A stretch of 50,693 bases of DNA from an uncultured Victivallales bacterium (GTDB lineage Bacteria; Verrucomicrobiota; Lentisphaeria; Victivallales; UBA1829), in contig CAKUDG010000026.1 of NCBI GenBank assembly GCA_934644965.1, positions 1-50,693 on the forward strand, given 5' to 3'. Below the pieces are notes generated by a model, which was not told the origin of the DNA, searched no databases, and worked only from the letters and a program-made list of their open reading frames with translations. The translations under genes were made by a program, and so were the position numbers. This document shows positions 18,333 to 26,705 of this stretch, piece after piece. Each line of letters opens with the position of its first letter. The first letter of the stretch is position 1.

Positions 18333-19098
18333 TGGAAAACCCTTCCCTTCACAGATTGAATAGATCTTTTTTTTTTGAAAATCCTCTTTTTGTTACAGAC
18401 GTCAGAGAAAGATATTGAACATGCTTTTTGCGTTGTAGTCTCCAAGAGCCTTGTGACTCCATGCCTCGTCGGAAGAAATATTTTCCACGTGTCCGTCGAA
18501 AAACATGCAGTTGATGGTTCGGACATGGCGGCCATTGTAAAAATCTTCCAGATTCTTCACAATATAAGGATGGTCAGGAGAAGCGGGACATCCGGGCGTC
18601 TTCCCTGTTCCGGGAAGACTGTAGCCGAAGGCGCCCGCATCATACAGGAAGAGTTTCGAGGAGGGATGAAGCACCTGCGAAACTTTCGCCCCGCGGGTAG
18701 CAGAGGAGGGCGCTTCTTCCATCATGATTTTTGGAACATTGCAATGGTAGCTGAAAGCCGAATAAAATAATGTGTCCTGGCCTCCGCCCCATTTCCCATT
18801 CGGACACATGAAAATAGTCGGGCTTGTCTTTGGGATGACACGTCCACTTGGACGATACAGTCCCTTCGTTCCGCAGGATTTCCATCCGAGCTGCTTTCCC
18901 ATGAGTTCATACCAGAAAACCTCTTCCCCTGTTCTGCAGATGGAATAGGGAACGAAATATTCATAGTCATTGCTGTAGGAGATGTTGACCATCCCGAGCT
19001 GTTTCTGATTGGCCATGCAGCCCGCTTTCTTCGCCATCTGCCGGGCCTGTCCCAGCGCGGGCATGAGCATCGCCGCAAGAATGGCAATGATCGCAACG
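18289..19098. repeat. 810-bp tandem duplication, copy 1
   Basis: Each base from 18289 matches the base 810 positions to the right, with one mismatch (19071/19881) until about 19115/19925. The left boundary lies in the region of gene 2 coding for the conserved pilin helix, where gene 2 and gene 4 are similar, so unequal recombination between leaders explains the duplication. Confidence 0.95.
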
Positions 19099-19142
19099 AC
19101 CACCAGAAGCTCGATTAAGGTAAAACGGAATTGTCTCAGCAT
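18402..19142 (-). CDS. Pseudopilin-like protein with H-X9-DG motif (3, duplicated copy)
   Basis: 246 residues. The first ~22 codons equal those of gene 2, while everything after AAMLMPALGQ is identical in protein sequence to gene 4 (19212). It is therefore a chimera: the short leader of gene 2 joined to the body of gene 4. The motif HVRTINCMFFDG is H-X9-DG. One synonymous difference (19071 versus 19881, an alanine codon) separates it from gene 4 over about 780 bp, so the duplication is recent or kept uniform by gene conversion. Confidence 0.85.
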   Translation of the reverse strand: MLRQFRFTLIELLVVVAIIAILAAMLMPALGQARQMAKKAGCMANQKQLGMVNISYSNDYEYFVPYSICRTGEEVFWYELMGKQLGWKSCGTKGLYRPSGRVIPKTSPTIFMCPNGKWGGGQDTLFYSAFSYHCNVPKIMMEEAPSSATRGAKVSQVLHPSSKLFLYDAGAFGYSLPGTGKTPGCPASPDHPYIVKNLEDFYNGRHVRTINCMFFDGHVENISSDEAWSHKALGDYNAKSMFNIFL

Positions 19143-19925
19143 TGGAAAACCCTTCCCTTCACAGATTGAATAGATCTTTTTTTTTTGAAAATCCTCTTTT
19201 TGTTACAGACGTCAGAGAAAGATATTGAACATGCTTTTTGCGTTGTAGTCTCCAAGAGCCTTGTGACTCCATGCCTCGTCGGAAGAAATATTTTCCACGT
19301 GTCCGTCGAAAAACATGCAGTTGATGGTTCGGACATGGCGGCCATTGTAAAAATCTTCCAGATTCTTCACAATATAAGGATGGTCAGGAGAAGCGGGACA
19401 TCCGGGCGTCTTCCCTGTTCCGGGAAGACTGTAGCCGAAGGCGCCCGCATCATACAGGAAGAGTTTCGAGGAGGGATGAAGCACCTGCGAAACTTTCGCC
19501 CCGCGGGTAGCAGAGGAGGGCGCTTCTTCCATCATGATTTTTGGAACATTGCAATGGTAGCTGAAAGCCGAATAAAATAATGTGTCCTGGCCTCCGCCCC
19601 ATTTCCCATTCGGACACATGAAAATAGTCGGGCTTGTCTTTGGGATGACACGTCCACTTGGACGATACAGTCCCTTCGTTCCGCAGGATTTCCATCCGAG
19701 CTGCTTTCCCATGAGTTCATACCAGAAAACCTCTTCCCCTGTTCTGCAGATGGAATAGGGAACGAAATATTCATAGTCATTGCTGTAGGAGATGTTGACC
19801 ATCCCGAGCTGTTTCTGATTGGCCATGCAGCCCGCTTTCTTCGCCATCTGCCGGGCCTGTCCCAGCGCGGGCATGAGCATTGCCGCAAGAATGGCAATGA
19901 TCGCAACGACCACCAGAAGCTCGAT
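19099..19925. repeat. 810-bp tandem duplication, copy 2
   Basis: Second copy of the unit starting at 18289. Identity stops at 19921-19926 in the pilin-helix codons of gene 4, after which the long leader specific to gene 4 begins. It carries gene 4's body and the intergenic spacer to gene 3. Confidence 0.95.
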
Positions 19926-20102
19926 CAGGGTGAAGTGACGACTGCACGTCCGCTCCTCATTTCCCCGAAGAAGAGAGGCGGCGGAGAAAATCATCCCACC
20001 GGTCTCCGTGTGGGGGAAACATTCACGGCGGCATTGCCCATAGTCATGCTTCTGCGGACTCTCCGGCGCATCCTTCCTTGTCATGACATCCTTCCCTGTC
20101 AT
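19212..20102 (-). CDS. Pseudopilin-like protein with H-X9-DG motif (4, likely parent copy)
   Basis: 296 residues. It has a long leader of about 58 residues before FTLIELLVVVAIIAILAAML and then the same body as gene 3, including HVRTINCMFFDG. GGAAGG lies 8 nt before ATG 20102; an alternative ATG at 19994 would give a 21-residue leader. Histidine precedes the pilin F. Just inside the start region GACAGGGAAGG-like sequence occurs three times. It is first of the four-gene array and lies 50 bp after the SDR of the upstream operon, so read-through from that operon is possible. Confidence 0.85.
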   Translation of the reverse strand: MTGKDVMTRKDAPESPQKHDYGQCRRECFPHTETGGMIFSAASLLRGNEERTCSRHFTLIELLVVVAIIAILAAMLMPALGQARQMAKKAGCMANQKQLGMVNISYSNDYEYFVPYSICRTGEEVFWYELMGKQLGWKSCGTKGLYRPSGRVIPKTSPTIFMCPNGKWGGGQDTLFYSAFSYHCNVPKIMMEEAPSSATRGAKVSQVLHPSSKLFLYDAGAFGYSLPGTGKTPGCPASPDHPYIVKNLEDFYNGRHVRTINCMFFDGHVENISSDEAWSHKALGDYNAKSMFNIFL

Positions 20103-20152
20103 ATGTCGTACCTTCCCTGTTGATTTTCTCTACTTGAGTGTGTTTGTTTTCC

Positions 20153-20956
20153 CTATCTGGCTTTGGAAAGATCTCCGCAAATTGTGATGCCTCCGTCCGC
20201 ACGGATGATGGCTCCGTTCAGGTAGGAGGATTCCCCGGATGCAAGGAACAGTGCCACATTGGCGATTTCCTCGGCTGTGCCGTATCTGCGGAGCGGAGTC
20301 CGGAGATGCAGAAAGCTGAATTCGTCAAAGTCGTCCGACCCGTCCGCCGGATTGCTGGCGCGCACCATCGGCGTCATGATCGCAGCCGGAGCAATGCAGT
20401 TGACCCGGATCCCGAAACGGCCGTATTCGACGGCCATGGATTTCGTCAGCTGCACAGTGGCTCCCTTGCTTGCCGTGTAGGCGTCGCAGTTCGGTATCCC
20501 GATCACACCCGCGCTGGAGGCGGTGTTGATGATTGCCCCGCTCCCCCGGCGGATCATCACGGGAAGAGTGTACTTGCTGAAAAGAAAGACGCTCCGGAGA
20601 TTGATGGAAATGACTTTCTCCCAGACGGATTCGTCTATTTCCGTCAGGGGGCCGTCCGCCCCCGCCAGATAGACGGAGGCGTTGTTGTAGAGAACGTCGA
20701 TTCCCCCGCGCAGCCGTTCCGTTTCCTCCACGACATGCCGGACATCCGCGGAACTGGAAACGTCACAGGGGAGAAAACGGCAGCATTCCATCCCTTGCTC
20801 CTCATTGCATTCCCGTTCCATGGCCGCGCCGTTTTCCCTGTCAATGTCCGCAATGACCGCAAACGCGCCTTCCCGGACAAACAATCGCACGGCGGCGGCG
20901 CCGATCCCGCCGGCGCCGCCTGTAATAATGGCTGTTTTCCCTTCCAGTCGTTTCAT
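20153..20956 (-). CDS. Short-chain dehydrogenase/reductase (SDR family)
   Basis: 267 residues, a classical SDR with IITGGAGGIGAAAV at the N-terminus, NNAS near residue 92 in place of the common NNAG, and the Tyr-x3-Lys motif YTASK after NTASSAGVIG. It probably uses NAD(P)(H) on a sugar or polyol; the substrate is unknown. Its ATG overlaps the stop of the TPR gene (ATGA), so it is the last gene of the leftward GH123-like operon. It is a different paralogue from the SDR at 15249. Confidence 0.93.
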   Translation of the reverse strand: MKRLEGKTAIITGGAGGIGAAAVRLFVREGAFAVIADIDRENGAAMERECNEEQGMECCRFLPCDVSSSADVRHVVEETERLRGGIDVLYNNASVYLAGADGPLTEIDESVWEKVISINLRSVFLFSKYTLPVMIRRGSGAIINTASSAGVIGIPNCDAYTASKGATVQLTKSMAVEYGRFGIRVNCIAPAAIMTPMVRASNPADGSDDFDEFSFLHLRTPLRRYGTAEEIANVALFLASGESSYLNGAIIRADGGITICGDLSKAR

Positions 20957-22302
20957 TGCTGAGCCATCCGTTTTTTGACGTTGTCGATGTAGGAGTCGAT
21001 CAGTCTTCTCCTGTCGTAACGCCCCGGCGCCTTCTTCATCTTCTCCAGCGTTTCCAGCACGGCGGGATATTCGCGGAGGCTCATCTGAATCTTCGCAAGC
21101 TTTTCCAGCAGAAGAATGTCCCTGTCATTGGAAAGTTCCGTCGCTTTCCGGTAGGCTTTGGAGGCTTTGACGCTCTCTCCCCGTTTCCGGGCGCAGTCCC
21201 CGAGAATTTCCCAGGCCTTGTATGCGTTCTGCGGATGAACGTTCTTCATGTCAAGAACTTCCTGCGCATAACGGCCCGCGTTTTCCGGATCGTCCAGGCC
21301 CAGATAGATTTCCGACATCAGAAGATAATTGTTTGTCTGAGGTTCCTTCTTCAGTTTCAGAATCTCGAAGCAGTACGCCAGCGCGCTTCTGTATTCGTCG
21401 GGAGTGAGAGAGGTCATGTACTTTGTGGGGGTCAGTTCGATCTTCGCCAGACGCGTCAGGGTGTCCCGTCTCTGTGCCGGACTCAGATCCTGCATTTCCA
21501 GAACCGGCTTGAGAATTTTTCTTTTCGCATCCTTGTCGAGTGTGTAGTCGGCCAGAACCCAGAGCGTACGGACCTTTGCCGGTCCGCTCATCGCAGGATT
21601 CTTCAGGCACTCTTCGATCAGTTCGATCGCATGATCCCTGTCCGACCAGACATAGCGCGAGCTCATCGCCTGATAGACACTGTGCAGCAGATCCGGATTC
21701 TTCCCCGCTATCGGCAGCAGTTTCTCCCGGCAGGCTTTCTCAAAGGAGGCCTGGGAGGGCTCCCGCTTGAGCACTTCCATTTGCGCATTGTATTTCTGCT
21801 GGGGCGTGAACTCCGCTCCCTTCAGAATCGGCTGAATGGTTTTTTCCGCTTCTTCCAGACTCTGGAGACTGGCCGTCGAGGTCAGCGCGGAGGCTTTTTT
21901 CCCGGCGTCATCCTTCGCTCTGGCAAGAGCTTTGGCGTAGTATTCGCGCGCCTTGTCTTTCCAGGTCTGTTCCGGGATGTTGCGCAGAGTGTGGCCGATG
22001 CGCATCAGGTGATCGTAGGCGTCGCGTTCGATCAAGTTTTTCTCGACCGTTTCCAGAGCGCTCAGCGCCTTCGGGTACTGTTTTTCCCTGATGGCGGCAT
22101 TGGCCTGTTCATAGGCGTTGCGGAGCCGTTCCTGACGCTGGGTTTCGAGAACTTTCGGATCGGGAGCGTCTTTCTTCTGCCCGGCTTCGGCCTTTGTCGC
22201 GGCTGCGGGAGTCTGAGCCGTCAGAGAGGGAGAAGCGAAGGAGCCGGTGAAAAGAAGGCCTCCCGCCATGAGGAAAAGAATCATTTGTGTATTGTTTGTC
22301 AT
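20953..22302 (-). CDS. Secreted TPR-like repeat protein (locus C)
   Basis: 449 residues with a signal peptide (hydrophobic MILFLMAGGLLFTGSFA, then an Ala/Lys-rich linker). The rest is alpha-helical repeats of TPR type, for example YEQANAAIREKQYPKALSAL, NAGRYAQEVLDMK and AWEILGDCARKRGESVKAS. It corresponds to the N-terminal half of the fusion protein at 10577, where it is joined to the WGG domain. GGAG lies 8 nt before the ATG. It sits 12 bp after the WGG gene and overlaps the following SDR by 4 bp. A scaffold role for the neighbouring glycan-active proteins is an inference. Confidence 0.8.
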   Translation of the reverse strand: MTNNTQMILFLMAGGLLFTGSFASPSLTAQTPAAATKAEAGQKKDAPDPKVLETQRQERLRNAYEQANAAIREKQYPKALSALETVEKNLIERDAYDHLMRIGHTLRNIPEQTWKDKAREYYAKALARAKDDAGKKASALTSTASLQSLEEAEKTIQPILKGAEFTPQQKYNAQMEVLKREPSQASFEKACREKLLPIAGKNPDLLHSVYQAMSSRYVWSDRDHAIELIEECLKNPAMSGPAKVRTLWVLADYTLDKDAKRKILKPVLEMQDLSPAQRRDTLTRLAKIELTPTKYMTSLTPDEYRSALAYCFEILKLKKEPQTNNYLLMSEIYLGLDDPENAGRYAQEVLDMKNVHPQNAYKAWEILGDCARKRGESVKASKAYRKATELSNDRDILLLEKLAKIQMSLREYPAVLETLEKMKKAPGRYDRRRLIDSYIDNVKKRMAQQ

Positions 22303-22314
22303 GGAAGGGTCTCC

Positions 22315-23409
22315 TCAGTTTTTAAAAAGGCGTTCTGCAAGATAGCTTCGGTAGGCTTCCTGGACGTCATAGTCGAAATTCATCAGCATGTCCGCCGCCT
22401 TGCTGTAGAAGGCGTCCCTTTCCTCCGGAGTCATTCCGGAAAAGGATGCGATTCCCGCTCCGAGGTCGTTGCGCTCCTTTTCCATGGGAATGAGGACCTT
22501 TTCAACAAAGACGCGGTCCTCCTGCATGTTCATGAAGCTCCGCGGGCGTTTCGGAACTTCCTTGCGGTAGGGTTCTTTCATATCCATAACGAGAGCGGAA
22601 CCGTAAGTCGCCAGATCCCGCCGATACTTCTCCCAGGCGCGGTTCAGGACATATTCCTGAATTTCAGCCTTCTGTTCATCGGTGTAGTGCGGGAAGCGGA
22701 TGTAACCCGCCGTGGTCGCGGCATGCACGACTCCGCCCCAGGTCTGGCCGCCGCCCGGCGCCCAGCGGATCACGGAAAGACGCCAGAAATTATCGGCCTT
22801 GTCCTGGAAGGGGAGCTTGTTGTACAGAATCTCCCACGGGACGTGAATCCGGGTGACATAGCCGTTGGAGACCTTTCTCGTCGTGCACTGCACGGCATCG
22901 CGGAGCCTCCGGAAGTTCCGGGTTTCCACAAGCCAGGGGAAATCCAGGATCTTTGTGCTTTCCATGTCGGTGATGAACTGGTAATAGTGTTCGATCTTTT
23001 CCGTATCGGCATCGCCGGGAGCGAAGAAGATTTCCAGAGAGTTGCCAGGGACGGCAGTGCCTTTGCCGAGTGCATCGCGGATCCCGTGCTCCGCGGAAAA
23101 GACGATGATGTCAAATCCTTCGTTGTTGGCGGCAACGTAGAGGGCCGTAAGGCGCTGTTCCGTCGTTTCCGTTCCGGACTGCACATTCCGCTGAAGGATC
23201 GGGTCGCTGACCAGAACCGAGGATTCATCGCCGTAGCGCCGGAAATTGAAATCCCATTTTTCCGGTTCCGTTTTGAGCAGTGTTTCAAAGCGGTCGGGCG
23301 GATTCCCGATGTTGACGTCGTAGCAGTTTTTCTGCTGCGCGGACAAATCCGGCAGCAGGGCGGCAAGCAGCATGGCGCCGGTGAGATAGGAGAAGAAAAA
23401 TCGTTTCAT
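22315..23409 (-). CDS. Secreted CBM9/DOMON-like 'WGG' protein (locus C)
   Basis: 364 residues with a signal peptide (FFFSYLTGAMLLAALLPDLSA). The core signature is VPWEILYNKLPFQDKADNFW, then RWAPGGGQTWGGVVH and GYIRF, shared with the proteins at 7418 and 10577; the tail ends in YRSYLAERLF. The pattern fits the CBM9-like beta-sandwich. AAAGGA lies 10 nt before ATG, and the gene starts 3 bp after the GH123-like stop, so the two are tightly co-expressed. Function is unknown; carbohydrate binding is likely. Confidence 0.78.
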   Translation of the reverse strand: MKRFFFSYLTGAMLLAALLPDLSAQQKNCYDVNIGNPPDRFETLLKTEPEKWDFNFRRYGDESSVLVSDPILQRNVQSGTETTEQRLTALYVAANNEGFDIIVFSAEHGIRDALGKGTAVPGNSLEIFFAPGDADTEKIEHYYQFITDMESTKILDFPWLVETRNFRRLRDAVQCTTRKVSNGYVTRIHVPWEILYNKLPFQDKADNFWRLSVIRWAPGGGQTWGGVVHAATTAGYIRFPHYTDEQKAEIQEYVLNRAWEKYRRDLATYGSALVMDMKEPYRKEVPKRPRSFMNMQEDRVFVEKVLIPMEKERNDLGAGIASFSGMTPEERDAFYSKAADMLMNFDYDVQEAYRSYLAERLFKN

Positions 23410-23412
23410 GAG

Positions 23413-25902
23413 TTATTTTCCTTTCTGTGCCCGGTTGAGTTCGATGAGCGTGAGGATCCGGTCGATGACCTGGGTGCGGAGACTGTCCAGATCGTATTTT
23501 TCCCCGTCGATCCGTTCAAACCAGGCCAGCTGGCGTTTGCCTTCGCGTTTCAGTTCGAGATTGTCGGAATTCATGGCTTCGGTGGCGAGCTGCTTCATCA
23601 GTGTGATGTAGCGGACATCGTCATACGCTTCGCGGAGTCCCTCGAACGCCAGAGTCCCGATGGTGCCGTCCACGGTGGGATAGGTCATGCAGAAATTGCG
23701 GTAGTTGCCGTCTCCGCCCGGGTCCTCGGCAAGCTCGTTCCAGGGAACACGGAGATTTTTATAGGAGAGAAGCATGAGTCCGTCATAATTCGACTTGTAC
23801 TGCAGAAGACCGGCTTTCCGACGGAACCAGAGCGGGTTCTCGCTTCCGGCGAACGGATCGGCATAATTGAGAAGAATGCCGTTGACGCTGTGCCACAGAT
23901 CGGCATTTTCCTTTTCAATGGTCGTGATGCTGTGCATGTTCTGGATATCCGCCATGAACGTGAAGTTCGTTTTCCATCCGGCGGCACGCAGTTTGACGCC
24001 CATTTCTTCCAGTTTCTCCCATCCCGGACGCTGCTGGACATCTAAACCCACCCATCCGCCTGCCTCGTCATTGCCGTAGAAGTAAATCTCTTTGTGTCCG
24101 GCATATTTTTCCGCCGCCTGGATCAGGGGAAGCGCTTTTTCCCCGAATTCCTCCCGGCACTGTTCATACACCTTCATCGTGCGGTCCTGATACGGGACCT
24201 TGCGCCATTGCTGATCTCCGGAATCTCCGCAGAAAATTGGCTTGACGGGAAGACCGATTTTCTTGCGCAGTTCGATTTGTTCGGCAAAGAGTTTTTCCCC
24301 GTATCTTCTGATGTCCGGTATCTGGGGAAAGCGCATGTTGTGATCGTGCAGATCCTGCAGTTCCCGGATCGTGACTTCGCGGGATTTGCGGGGATGATAG
24401 GTGATGTTGCAGAAGAATTCCCGGTCGAGATCATAGTTCGTCTTCGCCACGGGGAGCTCGAAGGGGAGAACCCGGAAGAGAAGGTTCAAGGTGCCTGCAT
24501 TGCGCCCGTCCGCCATGAGGGTAATGGTGCCGCGGTAGATTCCGGGTTTGGCGTCTTTGGGCGCGTGGAAGGTCAGGTAGAACTGCTGGTTGCGTCCGGC
24601 TTCGGGAAGTGCGACGCTCTGGAGAGTGGCCGCATCGCGCACGGGTTCGCGGTCTGTATCGAAGTTCGGGTCGTTGCCGGGGGAATAGCGGCTGACGTCG
24701 CGATAGACTTCTCCATCCGGATAGCTGAGGCGCAGTTCATTGGTTTTGCGTTTTTCGTCCACGCGGATCAGGTTTTCGTCATTGAGCAGGAGGTCCGGGA
24801 CCAGCACTCTCTGGCGTTTGTCCGCATGATAGGAGAGCCATGCTCCTCCGCTGCGGATCCAGCGTTTGACCAGTTTCGCGTCAATGGCGGATGCCGGGAT
24901 GGTATCCGCTCCGCATTTCAGATCGCTGATCTTCAGCTCCAGCTTCTTCACCGGTGCAAACGGCACTACAACAAAAGATGCCGATTCAAATTCATCCTTC
25001 GCCGCCATCAGACGCAGTTCCGAGGAGGCTTCCCCGTCTGTTGGAAGATCGTAGGGCAGACGCAGTTCCTGGCTGATCGCAGGAACCGTATACACCATCA
25101 GAGCCTGATTGGTGATTCCTTTGTTTCCGGCCAGTTCCGAAGAGATCCGTTCGGCATTGCCGATCTGCTTGAGCAGATGTTTCCAGGCAGAAAGAGTGCT
25201 TCCGTCTTTTTTTGCAGCGTCAAGTTCTTTCTGAAGGGCCGTGCACCAGTTCTTGAAGGAGGGGTTCCGCGCTGTGTCGATGAGGGTGCTCAGGCGCGTA
25301 TTTTGTTTCTGAAACTCTTCCGCGGAGGGGGTGAAATCTGTCAGCGCTTCCGAATCGAGTTCATAGTCGTAGAGCTTCAGATTTCTGATGCTGGCTTTTT
25401 CATGCTGAGTGCTGTTCTCACTGAATTGCAGAAGAGGGAGATTGAGAACGCTGTTTTCCCACTGGAATTTTCCGTCGATATACAGTGTGGCGCGTCTCCG
25501 GTTGTTGGAAAAGTTCAGCGCGACATGATACCAGCGGTTCGGTTCCAGCGTCATGCTGCTGCGCATAAGGTAGTCCGGCCCGAGAAGATCATCTTCCGGA
25601 GTCAGAAGCCTGATCAGCAGGTGTCTGTCCTTGTCCAGACTGCATTCAAAGAGTCCGGCGCCGATTTTCCCCGATTCTTTTGAAAAATCCAGAAAGCCTT
25701 TGTCAAACTTCAAATCGAATGAGGCGGAAAATTCTCTCCCCTCAAACGGTTCGGACCACTTTTGAATCTGCAGGATCTGTTCCTCGGAAAGCTCTCCGGA
25801 AGACCGGAAGGGCTCCGATGCGAACGCTTCTGCCCCCAGCAGCGCGAGTGCCGCGCAGAATCCGGGAAGCACGATTCCGTTTTTTCTTGACGTTCTTTTC
25901 AT
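23413..25902 (-). CDS. Secreted LamG-like + GH123/DUF4091-like protein (locus C)
   Basis: 829 residues. A signal peptide ends near AEAFA. Residues ~45-240 look like a LamG/concanavalin-type domain (FSASFDLKFDKGFLDFS, NRWYHVALNFSNNRRRATLY). The rest matches the GH123-like proteins at 5383 and 8727: VYTVPAISQELRLPYDLP, DEFESASFVVVPF, KRWIRSGGAWLSYHADK, VPDLLLNDENL, and the DUF4091-type EGLREAYDDVRYITLMK. The candidate catalytic pair is D612-E613 in FYGNDEAGG. ATG 25902 is preferred over a longer upstream extension because GGAG lies 6-8 nt before it and a signal peptide then starts the protein. First gene of a four-gene operon (WGG, TPR, SDR follow). Confidence 0.82.
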   Translation of the reverse strand: MKRTSRKNGIVLPGFCAALALLGAEAFASEPFRSSGELSEEQILQIQKWSEPFEGREFSASFDLKFDKGFLDFSKESGKIGAGLFECSLDKDRHLLIRLLTPEDDLLGPDYLMRSSMTLEPNRWYHVALNFSNNRRRATLYIDGKFQWENSVLNLPLLQFSENSTQHEKASIRNLKLYDYELDSEALTDFTPSAEEFQKQNTRLSTLIDTARNPSFKNWCTALQKELDAAKKDGSTLSAWKHLLKQIGNAERISSELAGNKGITNQALMVYTVPAISQELRLPYDLPTDGEASSELRLMAAKDEFESASFVVVPFAPVKKLELKISDLKCGADTIPASAIDAKLVKRWIRSGGAWLSYHADKRQRVLVPDLLLNDENLIRVDEKRKTNELRLSYPDGEVYRDVSRYSPGNDPNFDTDREPVRDAATLQSVALPEAGRNQQFYLTFHAPKDAKPGIYRGTITLMADGRNAGTLNLLFRVLPFELPVAKTNYDLDREFFCNITYHPRKSREVTIRELQDLHDHNMRFPQIPDIRRYGEKLFAEQIELRKKIGLPVKPIFCGDSGDQQWRKVPYQDRTMKVYEQCREEFGEKALPLIQAAEKYAGHKEIYFYGNDEAGGWVGLDVQQRPGWEKLEEMGVKLRAAGWKTNFTFMADIQNMHSITTIEKENADLWHSVNGILLNYADPFAGSENPLWFRRKAGLLQYKSNYDGLMLLSYKNLRVPWNELAEDPGGDGNYRNFCMTYPTVDGTIGTLAFEGLREAYDDVRYITLMKQLATEAMNSDNLELKREGKRQLAWFERIDGEKYDLDSLRTQVIDRILTLIELNRAQKGK

Positions 25903-26705
25903 GGGTTCTCCATGTTTTGTATTGAATTGGGGACTTATATTCATTGTTTTCCTTCTCTCTCTTTCTTTCCTTCGCTCTGGATTTTTTTCCTCCACAGATC
26001 TCCAGCACTTTATTTTTGAGGAGCGTGTTATGCCGCACACACCCTTCCGCCGGCAATTCTTTTTCAATCTGGCGATTCCAGCGCCTGAGACTCTTTTCTC
26101 CCCTTCTCTTTTGCCTGCTGGTCCCTGTGGGATCTCCTGCCGCAGTCCCGGAGCCCTTTCTTCCCTTTCCCCCTTCAGGGGAAAACGCGTTCTCCTGAAA
26201 AAACAGAGCCGCATCAGATTCGGTCGGCTGCGAATTTCAGGCTCACTTCTGACCCTCCGGAGAAAATCTTTTTATTGATTATTGTTGATAATTAAACTTG
26301 AGAGCATGAGAGATCCAGAATGTTTTATAGGTTATCATGAATAATTATATATAAAAAAAGAAAAATGTCAAGTGAAAAAGAGAAAAAAAAGGAGTCAAAG
26401 ACTTCTTTTTCAGAAAAATCCATGTATACATGGGGGAAACGGACGGGAAAGTTTTCTTTTGCGGAGAAGGGGCGGGGAAAATGCTTTCCGGAAGCAAGGT
26501 TTTGCATCCGGATTTTCGGGAAGCCGGAAAGCGCATCGAGAGCAAAAGGAAAAAAATTGAGCCCATTTCTGTTGACAAGTGGAGAATGAGAGAGCATAGT
26601 AAGAAGAAGGAATCAGAATATCCCCGGACGTTCTGGAAAGGGGATGGAAAGAGAATTCATGGCGCATCCCTCCGGGTAAGGGAAAAAAAGGATCGGTTAT
26701 TTTTC
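25903..26705. other. Divergent regulatory region between locus C operon and ROK regulator
   Basis: About 800 bp with no convincing gene. 25940-25985 is a C/T-rich tract (purine-rich in the leftward transcript leader). 26277-26360 is very AT-rich, including TTGATAATTAAAC and a run of alternating A/T, a likely place for promoters of both directions. Longer open frames continue upstream of the chosen starts of both flanking genes but lack good ribosome sites. Confidence 0.5.

Noticed and set aside
20956..24045. A 1,029-codon open frame on the plus strand
   Set aside because: It runs antisense to three well-supported genes (TPR, WGG, GH123-like) and has the Arg/Phe/Leu-rich makeup of a reverse-frame artefact from GC-rich codons.
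26430..26705. N-terminal extension of the ROK regulator
   Set aside because: Adds about 90 residues of low-similarity, Lys-rich sequence ahead of the HTH; family members start near the HTH.
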